Part shown: positions 1 through 10,719 of the stretch, piece after piece
Position numbering within the stretch: position 1 is the stretch's first letter
Layout: each line of letters starts with the position of its first letter
Source: Candidatus Methanolliviera sp. GoM_asphalt
GTDB taxonomy: Archaea; Halobacteriota; Methanoliparia; Methanoliparales; Methanoliparaceae
DNA length: 21,702 nt
Assembly: GCA_902158745.1 (NCBI GenBank)
Contig: CABGHH010000008.1
Span: 1-21,702 of the forward strand
Reading direction: 5' to 3'
Program-made: the position numbers and the translations under genes
The notes under the pieces: generated by a model
Told to the model about the DNA's origin: nothing
Database searches by the model: none
What the model saw: only the letters and a program-made list of their open reading frames with translations

Positions 1-594
1 CTCTACCTCCTCTTTTTCCCTCACAACCGTTACCATCATCGGATCCTCTCCTTCTTTTAGTTCCCTTGCAACATCACCGTAGTCTATAGAAGAGAGCGTA
101 GATACGTCGAATCCTCCCTGGAACATGAATAAAATTATTGCCTTATCTCTCAGCGTGGTCACGTGATCGACCAATTTTTTTACGAGTCTGGGCGTCATGC
201 TCATCTTCCTGTTCTCCTTCTTTGAGACGCCCCTCTTCGACTTTGACATCAAGGGATAACCATTCCTTCGATAAAAGCTCCTTATTGAGGTCGTATACAC
301 AGCGGCAAGGTTCTTTGACAAACCTTTTCTCCTCTCCCCGTTTACTTCCCTCCTCGTCACGTAATCGTTCAACAAGTACCGGTAGAACTCCTCTAATTTC
401 TCTTCTGGTCTCCCCCTTTCCCTCCTAGACTTCTCCCTGTCCTCTTCGATCTCGTCAATCAGTTCCTTCGGATTCTTTCCCCTGAAATCGACGTAGATCC
501 TGAACCCAGAGAGGTAACTCCTCTTACTCCTCTCCTTCACCGTGCTCAGCCACTTCTTAACTTCTTCGAACTCTTCAAAATTGTTCAGTGCCAT
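1..594 (-). CDS. Tyrosine recombinase/integrase-like protein, 5' part (truncated by window start)
   Basis: Reading from the ATG at 594 toward position 1 gives 198 codons without a stop; the rest of the gene lies outside the window. Residues about 1-125 are a charged helical N-terminal region of the core-binding type, with the segment LNDYVTRREVNGERRKGLS resembling archaeal integrase N-domains. Residues about 133-175 look like the start of the catalytic domain (LVDHVTTLRDKAIILFMFQG, then GFDVSTLSSIDYGDV). In ordinary tyrosine recombinases the second segment reads like TGLRVSEL, with the first catalytic Arg; here the aligned residue 163 is Asp. The rest of the catalytic set (HxxR, Tyr) would be beyond the window. 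It could be an archaeal subfamily with a shifted active site, or an inactive relative. It lies about 600 bp from the rRNA operon and is transcribed away from it. Confidence 0.7.
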   Translation of the reverse strand, partial: MALNNFEEFEEVKKWLSTVKERSKRSYLSGFRIYVDFRGKNPKELIDEIEEDREKSRRERGRPEEKLEEFYRYLLNDYVTRREVNGERRKGLSKNLAAVYTTSIRSFYRRNGYPLMSKSKRGVSKKENRKMSMTPRLVKKLVDHVTTLRDKAIILFMFQGGFDVSTLSSIDYGDVARELKEGEDPMMVTVVREKEEVE

Positions 595-711
595 ACGTAT
601 AGGTTATTTTATCGATACATAAAGGTTTCTATACAATGAAGTAATCTATTATTCAACAAGTCTCAAGACGCACAGAAAGAAACAGCTTCGGAAGGATAAG
701 GGAATTGAAAA

Positions 712-742
712 TTATATAAAGCTCTCTGCAATGAAGAGAGCT
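712..742 (+). promoter_or_regulatory. TATA box followed immediately by a perfect 8-bp hairpin
   Basis: TTATATAAA at 712-720 is a good archaeal TATA box. It runs straight into AGCTCTCT (720-727), loop GCAATGA, AGAGAGCT (735-742), a perfect 8-bp inverted repeat that lies between the TATA box and the expected transcription start near 741-746. That is a typical place for a repressor operator, but no regulator can be assigned. Confidence 0.45.
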
Positions 743-745
743 GGA

Positions 746-817
746 ATGCTCAAAAAACCTGAGAAAACGCTGCTTGAAGTCTTTCTAAGATTTATTCCTT
801 TTCTTGATCATGGATAA
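746..817 (+). CDS. Possible leaderless 23-codon ORF or gene remnant
   Basis: ATG at 746 opens 23 codons (MLKKPEKTLLEVFLRF at the start, ending in ..DHG, then TAA). The TATA box centre at about 716 is 30 nt upstream, the spacing of a leaderless archaeal gene. There is no Shine-Dalgarno site. After the stop the frame remains open for twelve more codons and then meets TAG, so this may be the 5' remnant of a longer, decayed gene (for example part of a mobile element) and not a functional peptide. I recognise no family. Confidence 0.25.
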   Translation: MLKKPEKTLLEVFLRFIPFLDHG

Positions 818-969
818 CTTTTTGTCTATTTGAGTTTGCCAAAGAGTAATTTATAGCGATAGCTATCTCTTTTTATGATGAAATGGGCTATTTTCTGGTT
901 TTTTTATTCTCTTTTTGGATGTAATTATAAAAATCTGAAAGAAAATTGTGTGAAGGATCTTTTAAAACC

Positions 970-998
970 TTTCAATGTGCAAAAAATGTACATTGAAA
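970..998. repeat. 9-bp perfect inverted repeat upstream of the rRNA promoter
   Basis: TTTCAATGT (970-978) and ACATTGAAA (990-998) are perfect inverted copies separated by 11 nt. The repeat ends 56 bp upstream of the rRNA TATA box. It may be a protein-binding site or the hairpin of an upstream transcript; neither can be decided here. Confidence 0.4.
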
Positions 999-1054
999 TA
1001 TGCCAAAAAGTTGAAAATCACTAGAAAAATCGATAGTGCCCAAAGAACAAAACA

Positions 1055-1063
1055 TTTATATAT
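1055..1063 (+). promoter_or_regulatory. Probable rRNA operon TATA box
   Basis: TTTATATAT at 1055-1063, preceded by the purine-rich AAAGAACAAAA that could serve as a BRE, predicts transcription start near 1086-1090, about 110 nt ahead of the mature 16S 5' end and upstream of the 16S processing stem. It is the best TATA match between the integrase-like gene and 16S in a sensible position for the rRNA operon. Confidence 0.6.
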
Positions 1064-1154
1064 GGGTACGTACATAAGATAACTTTGGCAGTAGGGTTTT
1101 AATATCTTACTGTAATGGAGATGTGAATTCTTTTTACATCTGACATAAGCCCTT

Positions 1155-1178
1155 TATAGACCAACCAATTCTGGTCGG
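1155..1178 (+). other. 5' arm of pre-16S processing stem with bulge-helix-bulge motif
   Basis: The strand reads TATAGACC (1155-1162), AACC (1163-1166), AAT bulge (1167-1169), TCTGGTCGG (1170-1178). It pairs with 2694-2717. The outer helix is TATAGACC/GGTCTATA, the 4-bp central helix AACC/GGTT, and the inner helix TCTGGTCGG/CCGGCCAGA. Three-nucleotide bulges lie on opposite strands (AAT here, TAA at 2707-2709). This is the canonical substrate geometry of the archaeal splicing endonuclease, which excises pre-16S. Confidence 0.85.
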
Positions 1179-1198
1179 TGACGTACTTTTCAATATTA

Positions 1199-2679
<1,481 letters not shown>

Positions 2680-2693
2680 CGTAAAAAAAGTTG

Positions 2694-2717
2694 CCGGCCA
2701 GAGGTTTAAGGTCTATA
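2694..2717 (+). other. 3' arm of pre-16S processing stem with bulge-helix-bulge motif
   Basis: CCGGCCAGA (2694-2702), GGTT (2703-2706), bulge TAA (2707-2709), GGTCTATA (2710-2717) pairs with 1155-1178. The stem ends one nucleotide before the first base of tRNA-Ala (2719), so the 16S excision helix and the tRNA acceptor stem are nearly contiguous in the precursor. Confidence 0.85.
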
Positions 2718-2718
2718 G

Positions 2719-2791
2719 GGGCTCGTAGCTCAGCTGGAAGAGTGCTGCCTTTGCGAGGCAGATGCCACGGGTTCAAATCCCGTCGGGTCCA
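2719..2791 (+). tRNA. tRNA-Ala (TGC anticodon)
   Basis: Located in the 16S-23S spacer, as usual in Euryarchaeota. Acceptor GGGCTCG (2719-2725) pairs with CGGGTCC (with G-T pairs), the anticodon stem CTGCC/GGCAG encloses TTTGCGA giving anticodon TGC, and the T-arm is CGGGTTCAAATCCCG. The discriminator is A2791 and CCA is not encoded. No intron. Confidence 0.96.
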
Positions 2792-2866
2792 CTTGGGCAA
2801 GTGCACCTGTGGAAGTGATTCCATGGGGAAGGATCGATGCAATTATTTGCATATGAGGTCATGTAC

Positions 2867-2893
2867 ATGAGTTTATAGGGCGTCTACTGAAGA
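2867..2893 (+). other. 5' arm of pre-23S processing stem
   Basis: ATGAGTTTATAGG (2867-2879) pairs perfectly over 13 bp with 5878-5890. Next to it GCGT (2880-2883) can pair with GCGT at 5871-5874 (two G-T pairs), with bulges CTA (2884-2886) and ATA (5875-5877) on opposite strands, then CTGAAGA with TCTTTCG at 5864-5870 (one mismatch). This is a bulge-helix-bulge arrangement, slightly less perfect than that of 16S. Confidence 0.75.
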
Positions 2894-2902
2894 ATGGCAA
2901 AT

Positions 2903-5850
<2,948 letters not shown>

Positions 5851-5863
5851 TCTTTGTTTGTCA

Positions 5864-5890
5864 TCTTTCGGCGTATACCTATAAACTCAT
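5864..5890 (+). other. 3' arm of pre-23S processing stem
   Basis: TCTTTCG (5864-5870), GCGT (5871-5874), bulge ATA (5875-5877) and CCTATAAACTCAT (5878-5890) form the 3' side of the 23S excision stem; the last 13 bases are the exact reverse complement of 2867-2879. Confidence 0.75.
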
Positions 5891-5902
5891 ATCAGGTATT
5901 GT

Positions 5903-6031
5903 CTGCCTTGGCGGTCATAGCGATGGGGAAACACCCGGTAACATTCTGAACCCGGAAGTTAAGCCCATCCGCGTACTTCACTGTACTGAGGTGCGAGAGC
6001 CTTCGGGAACTGGAGATCGCTGCCAAGGCAA
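5903..6031 (+). rRNA. rrf: 5S ribosomal RNA
   Basis: The terminal helix is formed by TGCCTTGG (5904-5911) and CCAAGGCA (6023-6030). The interior carries the usual 5S segments GATGGGGAAACACCCGGT, CCCGGAAGTTAAGCCC and CTGGAGATCGCTGCC. It closes the rRNA operon about 50 nt after the 23S. Ends are accurate to a few bases. Confidence 0.95.
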
Positions 6032-6035
6032 TCAA

Positions 6036-6060
6036 TTCCAATCTCTTTTCTTCTTCAGTT
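6036..6060 (+). terminator. T-rich probable terminator of the rRNA operon
   Basis: Immediately after 5S the + strand becomes pyrimidine/T rich (TCCAATCTCTTTTCTTCTTC). Archaeal terminators are short T-tracts without needing a hairpin, so this is a reasonable end for the rRNA transcript before the next promoter. Confidence 0.4.
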
Positions 6061-6094
6061 CATTGTACTCAATAACAGATACATATTATTTGGC

Positions 6095-6139
6095 TAATCT
6101 TTATATAGATAATCTTTATATAGGTAATCTTTATATAGG
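6095..6139 (+). repeat. Three tandem 15-bp repeats, each holding a TATA box
   Basis: TAATCTTTATATAGA (6095-6109), TAATCTTTATATAGG (6110-6124) and TAATCTTTATATAGG (6125-6139) differ by one base only. Each contains TTTATATA, a near-consensus archaeal TATA box. The last copy predicts transcription starting near 6158-6162, just before the PHP-domain gene ATG at 6167 (or ATG 6179). The repeats may act as a multi-TATA promoter, a tandem regulator-binding array, or simply be a recent slippage expansion. Confidence 0.75.
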
Positions 6140-6166
6140 AAATAATATTAGATAGAAAAGAGAGCC

Positions 6167-7123
6167 ATGAAGGAAATTATGGTTGATAGAGATTTTCTAT
6201 TTAGAGGTCGAGCAGATACACATACCCACACCTACTACTCTGGCTTCAGCAAGCTATTCTTCGTACCCTACCCAGAGTCGGTCACACCGCCAGAAACGAT
6301 GGTTGATACCGCGGTGAAGAGAGGTTTGGATGTCATCTGCATCACCGACCACAATGAGATTGAGGGCGCTTGGAAGGCAGAACGATACGCCCGAGAGAGC
6401 GGATTAGAGATTGAGGTCGTGGTCGGAGAAGAGATAACCACGGCTGATGGTGAGGTTTTAGGACTTTTTTTACAAGAATTAGTACCTCGAGGACTTTCAG
6501 CGGAAGAAACAATAGATATCATCCATGAGCAGGGTGGTTTGGCTGTGGCACCTCATCCATTTAGCTACTTCTGCCCAGCTCTTGGAAACAAGGTTAAAGA
6601 GCTTTCTCTGGACGGTGTGGAGGTGTTGAATGGCGCCCACAGGGACCCTTATGTGAACAGGTTGGCTCAAAAAGTGGTAAAACCATCTTTCGCCTGTGTG
6701 GGAGGAAGCGATGCGCACTCGCCATGGATGCTTGGAGACGCATTCACAGAATTTAAAGGAAAATCGGCTGAGGAGTTATACCGGGCGATCATACGGAGGA
6801 AAACGAGACCTGGCGGAAGATCCGTTCCCCTGATACACTGGATTTTTTGGAATATGGGGATTGCCAACGGGATCTTCAAGAAGCTGATCGCCATAAAAGA
6901 TGATGATCCCAGCAATCCCTTAGAAAGGGTGAACCAGATGCGCCGCCGCAACAAGGTCATCACAATTGGAGCATGCCTGGCATTCATGGCGACTCCTCTG
7001 CCTTTGGTGTGTGGTATGATTGGAGAAGGGTGGATCCGCCGGAAAGGCCGCAAGAAGTGGAGAGAAGTCAACTCCGAATCGATGCTCGTGGATGGAATGG
7101 ATGACTGTGGATTAGTGAAGTGA
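6167..7123 (+). CDS. PHP-domain metal-dependent phosphoesterase with C-terminal membrane segment
   Basis: 318 residues. The PHP superfamily (phosphatases related to histidinol phosphatase and the polymerase PHP domain) binds two or three metals through conserved His/Asp. Seen here: DTHTHT (17-22), TDH (60-62), Glu88/89 in VVGEE, PHP (129-131) and GSDAH (180-184), so the active site looks complete. Residues about 1-215 are the PHP domain. A linker is followed by a hydrophobic stretch at about 264-286 and a basic RRKGRKK tail, so the enzyme may be anchored in the membrane by one helix. The substrate is unknown; downstream glycosyltransferases suggest a phosphorylated sugar or lipid. ATG 6167 is used; ATG 6179 (residue 5) is an alternative. 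The leader would be very short given the TATA repeats. The stop overlaps the next gene's GTG by 4 bp. Confidence 0.85.
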   Translation: MKEIMVDRDFLFRGRADTHTHTYYSGFSKLFFVPYPESVTPPETMVDTAVKRGLDVICITDHNEIEGAWKAERYARESGLEIEVVVGEEITTADGEVLGLFLQELVPRGLSAEETIDIIHEQGGLAVAPHPFSYFCPALGNKVKELSLDGVEVLNGAHRDPYVNRLAQKVVKPSFACVGGSDAHSPWMLGDAFTEFKGKSAEELYRAIIRRKTRPGGRSVPLIHWIFWNMGIANGIFKKLIAIKDDDPSNPLERVNQMRRRNKVITIGACLAFMATPLPLVCGMIGEGWIRRKGRKKWREVNSESMLVDGMDDCGLVK

Positions 7124-8178
7124 AGATGAAGAAGAATGCCTATGATATAAATGTCATCGTACCCGTTTCTATATTCGAGCCCGCGGGGGTAATAAAGAGA
7201 TCAATGGAATCTTTGGCGAATTTGAAAGAATATGAGAGGAAGAGAGACAAATTAAATCTCAAGATAAGGTATATTCTGGATGCGGATGCAAAGAACGCAA
7301 AATTTTCATCCTTAAAAGAGTTTGCAGAAGAAAAAGGGGTAATACTCATATTCAGAGGAGATACTAGGGGAAGAAAAGCAGGAGCGATGAATGACGCATT
7401 GAGTAAAATTTTTAGGGAAGAAGAAATTCCAGATTTTTTTGCCTTCTTCGACGTCGATAGCAGGCCCGGAGAAAATTTTATCCACGAATGTGTGGATGTA
7501 TTTGAAAGGGATATAAAGGGAGATATAACGTTTGTTAGTGCGCCGAGATATGTCACGAACGAGGGGAAGTTCATACCAAGACTCGTATCCGTGGAATATC
7601 TTTTATTAAATGATATTTATAAAGTTTTCAGTGAAAGGACGTCGTTTAAACATTTTAATGGTTTGATAGGGCTTGCAAAGAAGGATCTCTTCCTCGAAGA
7701 CGGTCTCTTCGACGAGAGCAAGATCTGCGAGGACACGGACATATCCGAGAGGATCTATCTCAGCGGGAAGAGAGAGGCGTTTACAGATAAGACCGAGGTT
7801 GGAGAACAGGCACCTATCACGATGAGAGATCTTTATGGGCAACGCGTCAGATGGATGATTGCTCCCCTCGAGGGAATGAGTTCTTACCTATATGATTTTT
7901 TCCACATGAAGGATAGAAAGGTAAAGATGACGTGGTTTTTTGCCATGATTATCCCCTTCTTTATAATTCTATTTTTGCCCCTCTTTCTACTTTACGCTAT
8001 CAGGATCATCTACTCATATAGAGGTGATAAGGAAAAGATAAACTGGAGAGATCTCTTCATAAAACTCGCAGGCCTTCTCTTTTACCCCATCTTTATTGAA
8101 ATCTGTAGCATCGTCGCCATATTTAAATTTGTGATGGGAAAGAAGGAGTGGAAGCATATCGAGAGGGAAGAGATATAG
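7120..8178 (+). CDS. Family 2 glycosyltransferase, membrane-associated
   Basis: 352 residues. GT2 signatures are in order: a GT-A type N-terminus (INVIVPV, 10-16), RGRKAGAMNDAL (83-94) near the nucleotide-sugar site, the metal-binding DVD (111-113), the catalytic-region ICEDTD (202-207) and QRVRW (241-245, the QxxRW motif of processive or membrane GT2 enzymes). Two hydrophobic segments (about 271-297 and 315-338) should hold it at the membrane with the catalytic domain inside. Likely role: transfer of a sugar from a nucleotide sugar to a lipid or growing glycan; donor and acceptor cannot be read from the sequence. Start GTG 7120 overlaps the preceding stop (GTGA), suggesting translational coupling; ATG 7126 is the alternative. 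Confidence 0.85.
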   Translation: MKMKKNAYDINVIVPVSIFEPAGVIKRSMESLANLKEYERKRDKLNLKIRYILDADAKNAKFSSLKEFAEEKGVILIFRGDTRGRKAGAMNDALSKIFREEEIPDFFAFFDVDSRPGENFIHECVDVFERDIKGDITFVSAPRYVTNEGKFIPRLVSVEYLLLNDIYKVFSERTSFKHFNGLIGLAKKDLFLEDGLFDESKICEDTDISERIYLSGKREAFTDKTEVGEQAPITMRDLYGQRVRWMIAPLEGMSSYLYDFFHMKDRKVKMTWFFAMIIPFFIILFLPLFLLYAIRIIYSYRGDKEKINWRDLFIKLAGLLFYPIFIEICSIVAIFKFVMGKKEWKHIEREEI

Positions 8179-8184
8179 GGGGAA

Positions 8185-9381
8185 TTGCCAACGTTGAAGG
8201 AGAAATCTTATGATAAGATACGGGTCGTACAGGCAACTCCATATTATCCTCCTCATGTTGGTGGTATTGAAAATCTTGTGAGGGATTTATCCCATTATTT
8301 AAGAGAGAGGGGTCATGATGTCGTAGTGGTCACATCCGATATCCCCAAAGGAGCATCAAAGGTAGATGAGATAAGGACATATCGATTTAAGGCGATCGAT
8401 ATACCATACATGCCATACGTCTTCAATCTTAAGAAGAAGATCAATCGAATAGATGGTGATATCTTTCATTCACATTCTCCGTCGCCCTTCTTCTCAAAGG
8501 CTATCGATAAGAGACCCCATGTCATCACCTACCACAGCGATTTAGAAGTTCCTCCAAGCGTAGGGCGGTTAAGAATCCCAAGACCCCTCCGCAGAAGTGC
8601 AGAGTACCTTTACGAGAAGATGTATGCACGTCCAATATTGGACTCCTGTGATGCAATCATCGCGACGAGCAAGAGTTATGCCGATAGTTCACCTATCCTA
8701 TGTGATTATCGATATGAGGTGATACCAAATGCAATTAACATTAAAAAATTTGATGCGGTTTTATCTGAAAATCTCCGATCAAGTTTGCGAGATTCACAAT
8801 TACCTCCTCCAGAGAGAAAGCCAAGGGTATTATTCGTTGGCAGACTATTTCAGGGTAAAGGGATAGAATATCTGATCCGAACAGTCCCAAGAGTGATTAA
8901 AGAGGTTCCTCAGGCCCGTTATACAATTGTGGGAGATGGCGAAGAGAGAGATAGGCTTGAGAGACTGACGAAAAAATTGAACGTTCATGAATATGTGAAG
9001 TTCACAGGTTTCATAAGATTTGAGGAGTTAGTAAAGATGTATGCGGAGTCATCCGTTCTCGTTCTACCATCCATAACCCGATTAGAAAATTTTGGTATCG
9101 TTCTCTTGGAAGCGATGGCATGTCGCACACCGGTTATTGCATCGAAGATCCCAGGCGTTATGGATCTGGTTACTAATGAAAATGGTCTGCTCGTGGAGCC
9201 AAAAAGTGTAGAAGGGCTTGCAGAAGCTATCATTAGCATAATTCATGATGAAAATAAAGTCATTAAAATGGGGGAAAAGGGCAGAAGATTGGTGGAAGAG
9301 GAATATAATTGGGATGTCGTTGGCGCTAAAATCATCGACTTGTATAGGAAGTTGATAATCCAAAAGAATGAAAAAGCTTAA
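8185..9381 (+). CDS. Family 4 (GT-B) glycosyltransferase
   Basis: 398 residues with the two Rossmann-like halves of GT-B enzymes. N-half: TPYYPPHVGGIENLV (18-32), the glycine loop of GT4 enzymes, and FHSHSP (94-99). C-half: VLFVGRLFQGKGI (215-227), with Arg220 and Lys225 in the usual phosphate-binding positions, and the E-x7-E motif from Glu301 to Glu309 (ENFGIVLLE) followed by AMACRTPVIAS. No membrane segment. It probably adds a sugar to a lipid-linked or surface glycan, acting with the GT2 protein encoded just upstream. No ATG is available: TTG 8185 gives the longest frame, but the AGGGGG at about 8177-8182 is better spaced for TTG 8194, giving a protein three residues shorter. Confidence 0.87.
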   Translation: MPTLKEKSYDKIRVVQATPYYPPHVGGIENLVRDLSHYLRERGHDVVVVTSDIPKGASKVDEIRTYRFKAIDIPYMPYVFNLKKKINRIDGDIFHSHSPSPFFSKAIDKRPHVITYHSDLEVPPSVGRLRIPRPLRRSAEYLYEKMYARPILDSCDAIIATSKSYADSSPILCDYRYEVIPNAINIKKFDAVLSENLRSSLRDSQLPPPERKPRVLFVGRLFQGKGIEYLIRTVPRVIKEVPQARYTIVGDGEERDRLERLTKKLNVHEYVKFTGFIRFEELVKMYAESSVLVLPSITRLENFGIVLLEAMACRTPVIASKIPGVMDLVTNENGLLVEPKSVEGLAEAIISIIHDENKVIKMGEKGRRLVEEEYNWDVVGAKIIDLYRKLIIQKNEKA

Positions 9382-9408
9382 ATCCGACCATATATTGGCA
9401 GAGGATCA

Positions 9409-10719
9409 GTGAACGCCGACATTGTCCATATACTTAATGCCGTAAGATCGCATCAATCTTACTGGAGAGATGCAATTCCCTTGATAGCGAGCGAAAATGT
9501 GATGAGCCCTCTGGCAAGAAGCCTCCTCTCATCCGATCTTTCCCAGAGATATGCTGAGGGTAAGGTGGGTCAAAGGTTCTATCAGGGCTGTAAGTACATC
9601 GATGAGATAGAGGCAAAAACGATAGAACTTGCCAAAGATCTCTTTAAAGCCGAACATGTGAATGTTCAGCCAATATCGGGGGTTAATGCCAACATGGCCA
9701 CTTTTTTTGCTTTTTCCGAGCCAGGGGATAAAATAATTTCCCTTAAGGTCTCCGATGGTGGGCATATAAGCCACGTAAAATATTCTTCTGCTGGTTTAAG
9801 GGGCTTGAAAGTTTATCATCACCCTTTTGACGCCGAGAAGATGAATATAGACGAAGAGAGGATGGTCGAAGAGATACTGGAGGTTAAACCGAAGATAGTT
9901 CTCTTCGGGGCGAGTCTCTTTTTATTCCCTCATCCGGTCAAAGAGGCGGTGGGTGCCGCGAGAGAGATCGGCGCAAAGATCGTCTATGATGGTGCCCACG
10001 TTCTTGGTTTGATTGCAGGAGGAAAATTTCAAGATCCATTGAGGGAGGGCGCGGACGTCTTGACGGCATCGACGCACAAAACCTTTCCTGGCCCTCAGGG
10101 AGGCATAATCTTCTGTAAAAAAGAGCTTGCCAGAGAGATAGATTTAGCAGTTTTTCCTGGCACCGTCAGCAATCATCACCTGCACCATCTGGCTGCCTTC
10201 GGGATCACGTTGGCGGAGATGAAGGAGTTTGGGCAGGAATACGCCGAACAGGTCATAAAAAATGCCAAGCATCTGGCAAAAGTTTTATATAAGATGGGTT
10301 TTAACGCCCTCTGCAAGCAATATGATTTTACCGAGTCGCATCAGATAGTAATAGATGTGGCGGATCTTGGTGGTGGAAAAGAGGTGGCCGTTCGGCTTGA
10401 AGATGCTGGCATAATTCTAAATGGTAATTTACTTCCGTTAGATAGTGATATGGATGCAGATAATCCCTCTGGGATAAGAATTGGTACCCAGGAGTTGACT
10501 CGCATTGGAATGAAGGAGGAAGAGATGAAAGAGGTAGCGGAATTTTTGGAGAGGGTTTTGTTAAAAGAGGAGCCACCGGAGAGGGTCAATAAGGATGTGG
10601 TGGAGATGAAGAAGGGGTATCAATACGTTCACTATTGCTTTGACACGGGCAAAGCATATGATTTTTCTTGCAATATTTTAAATCTATTATCAAAAGGGGC
10701 GTTCATCGATTGCGAATGA
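9409..10719 (+). CDS. glyA: Serine hydroxymethyltransferase
   Basis: 436 residues, the usual length. It interconverts serine and glycine, passing a one-carbon unit to the pterin carrier (tetrahydromethanopterin in most archaea of this type). Fold-type I PLP signatures: IASENVMSP (26-34), QRYAEG (46-51), YQGCKYID (58-65), VYDGAHVLG (192-200) and the PLP lysine Lys224 in STHKTFPGPQGG. The substrate-binding Arg is in SGIRIGT (354-360). Start GTG 9409 follows GAGG at 9401-9404. The stop TGA overlaps the serB ATG (ATGA), so the two are translationally coupled, which fits SerB supplying serine to this enzyme. Confidence 0.95.
   Translation: MNADIVHILNAVRSHQSYWRDAIPLIASENVMSPLARSLLSSDLSQRYAEGKVGQRFYQGCKYIDEIEAKTIELAKDLFKAEHVNVQPISGVNANMATFFAFSEPGDKIISLKVSDGGHISHVKYSSAGLRGLKVYHHPFDAEKMNIDEERMVEEILEVKPKIVLFGASLFLFPHPVKEAVGAAREIGAKIVYDGAHVLGLIAGGKFQDPLREGADVLTASTHKTFPGPQGGIIFCKKELAREIDLAVFPGTVSNHHLHHLAAFGITLAEMKEFGQEYAEQVIKNAKHLAKVLYKMGFNALCKQYDFTESHQIVIDVADLGGGKEVAVRLEDAGIILNGNLLPLDSDMDADNPSGIRIGTQELTRIGMKEEEMKEVAEFLERVLLKEEPPERVNKDVVEMKKGYQYVHYCFDTGKAYDFSCNILNLLSKGAFIDCE

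Larger units (their letters stand above)
595..1198. other. Non-coding leader between integrase-like gene and 16S rRNA
   Basis: This A/T-rich stretch of about 600 bp holds no convincing full-length gene. What can be seen are a TATA box plus hairpin at 712-742 with a possible 23-codon ORF behind it, a 9-bp inverted repeat at 970-998, a strong TATA box at 1055-1063 assigned to the rRNA operon, and the 5' arm of the 16S processing stem at 1155-1178. Several T-runs in 880-910 might end a transcript coming from the left. Confidence 0.6.

Noticed and set aside
6268..6522. Antisense ORFs opposite the PHP, glycosyltransferase, serB and tyrA genes
   Set aside because: They mirror the codon structure of genes with clear family motifs, lack ribosome sites and show no recognisable domains.
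10668..10715. Longer start for serB
   Set aside because: It would overlap glyA by 52 bp; the ATGA overlap at 10716 is the normal arrangement and begins directly at HAD motif I.
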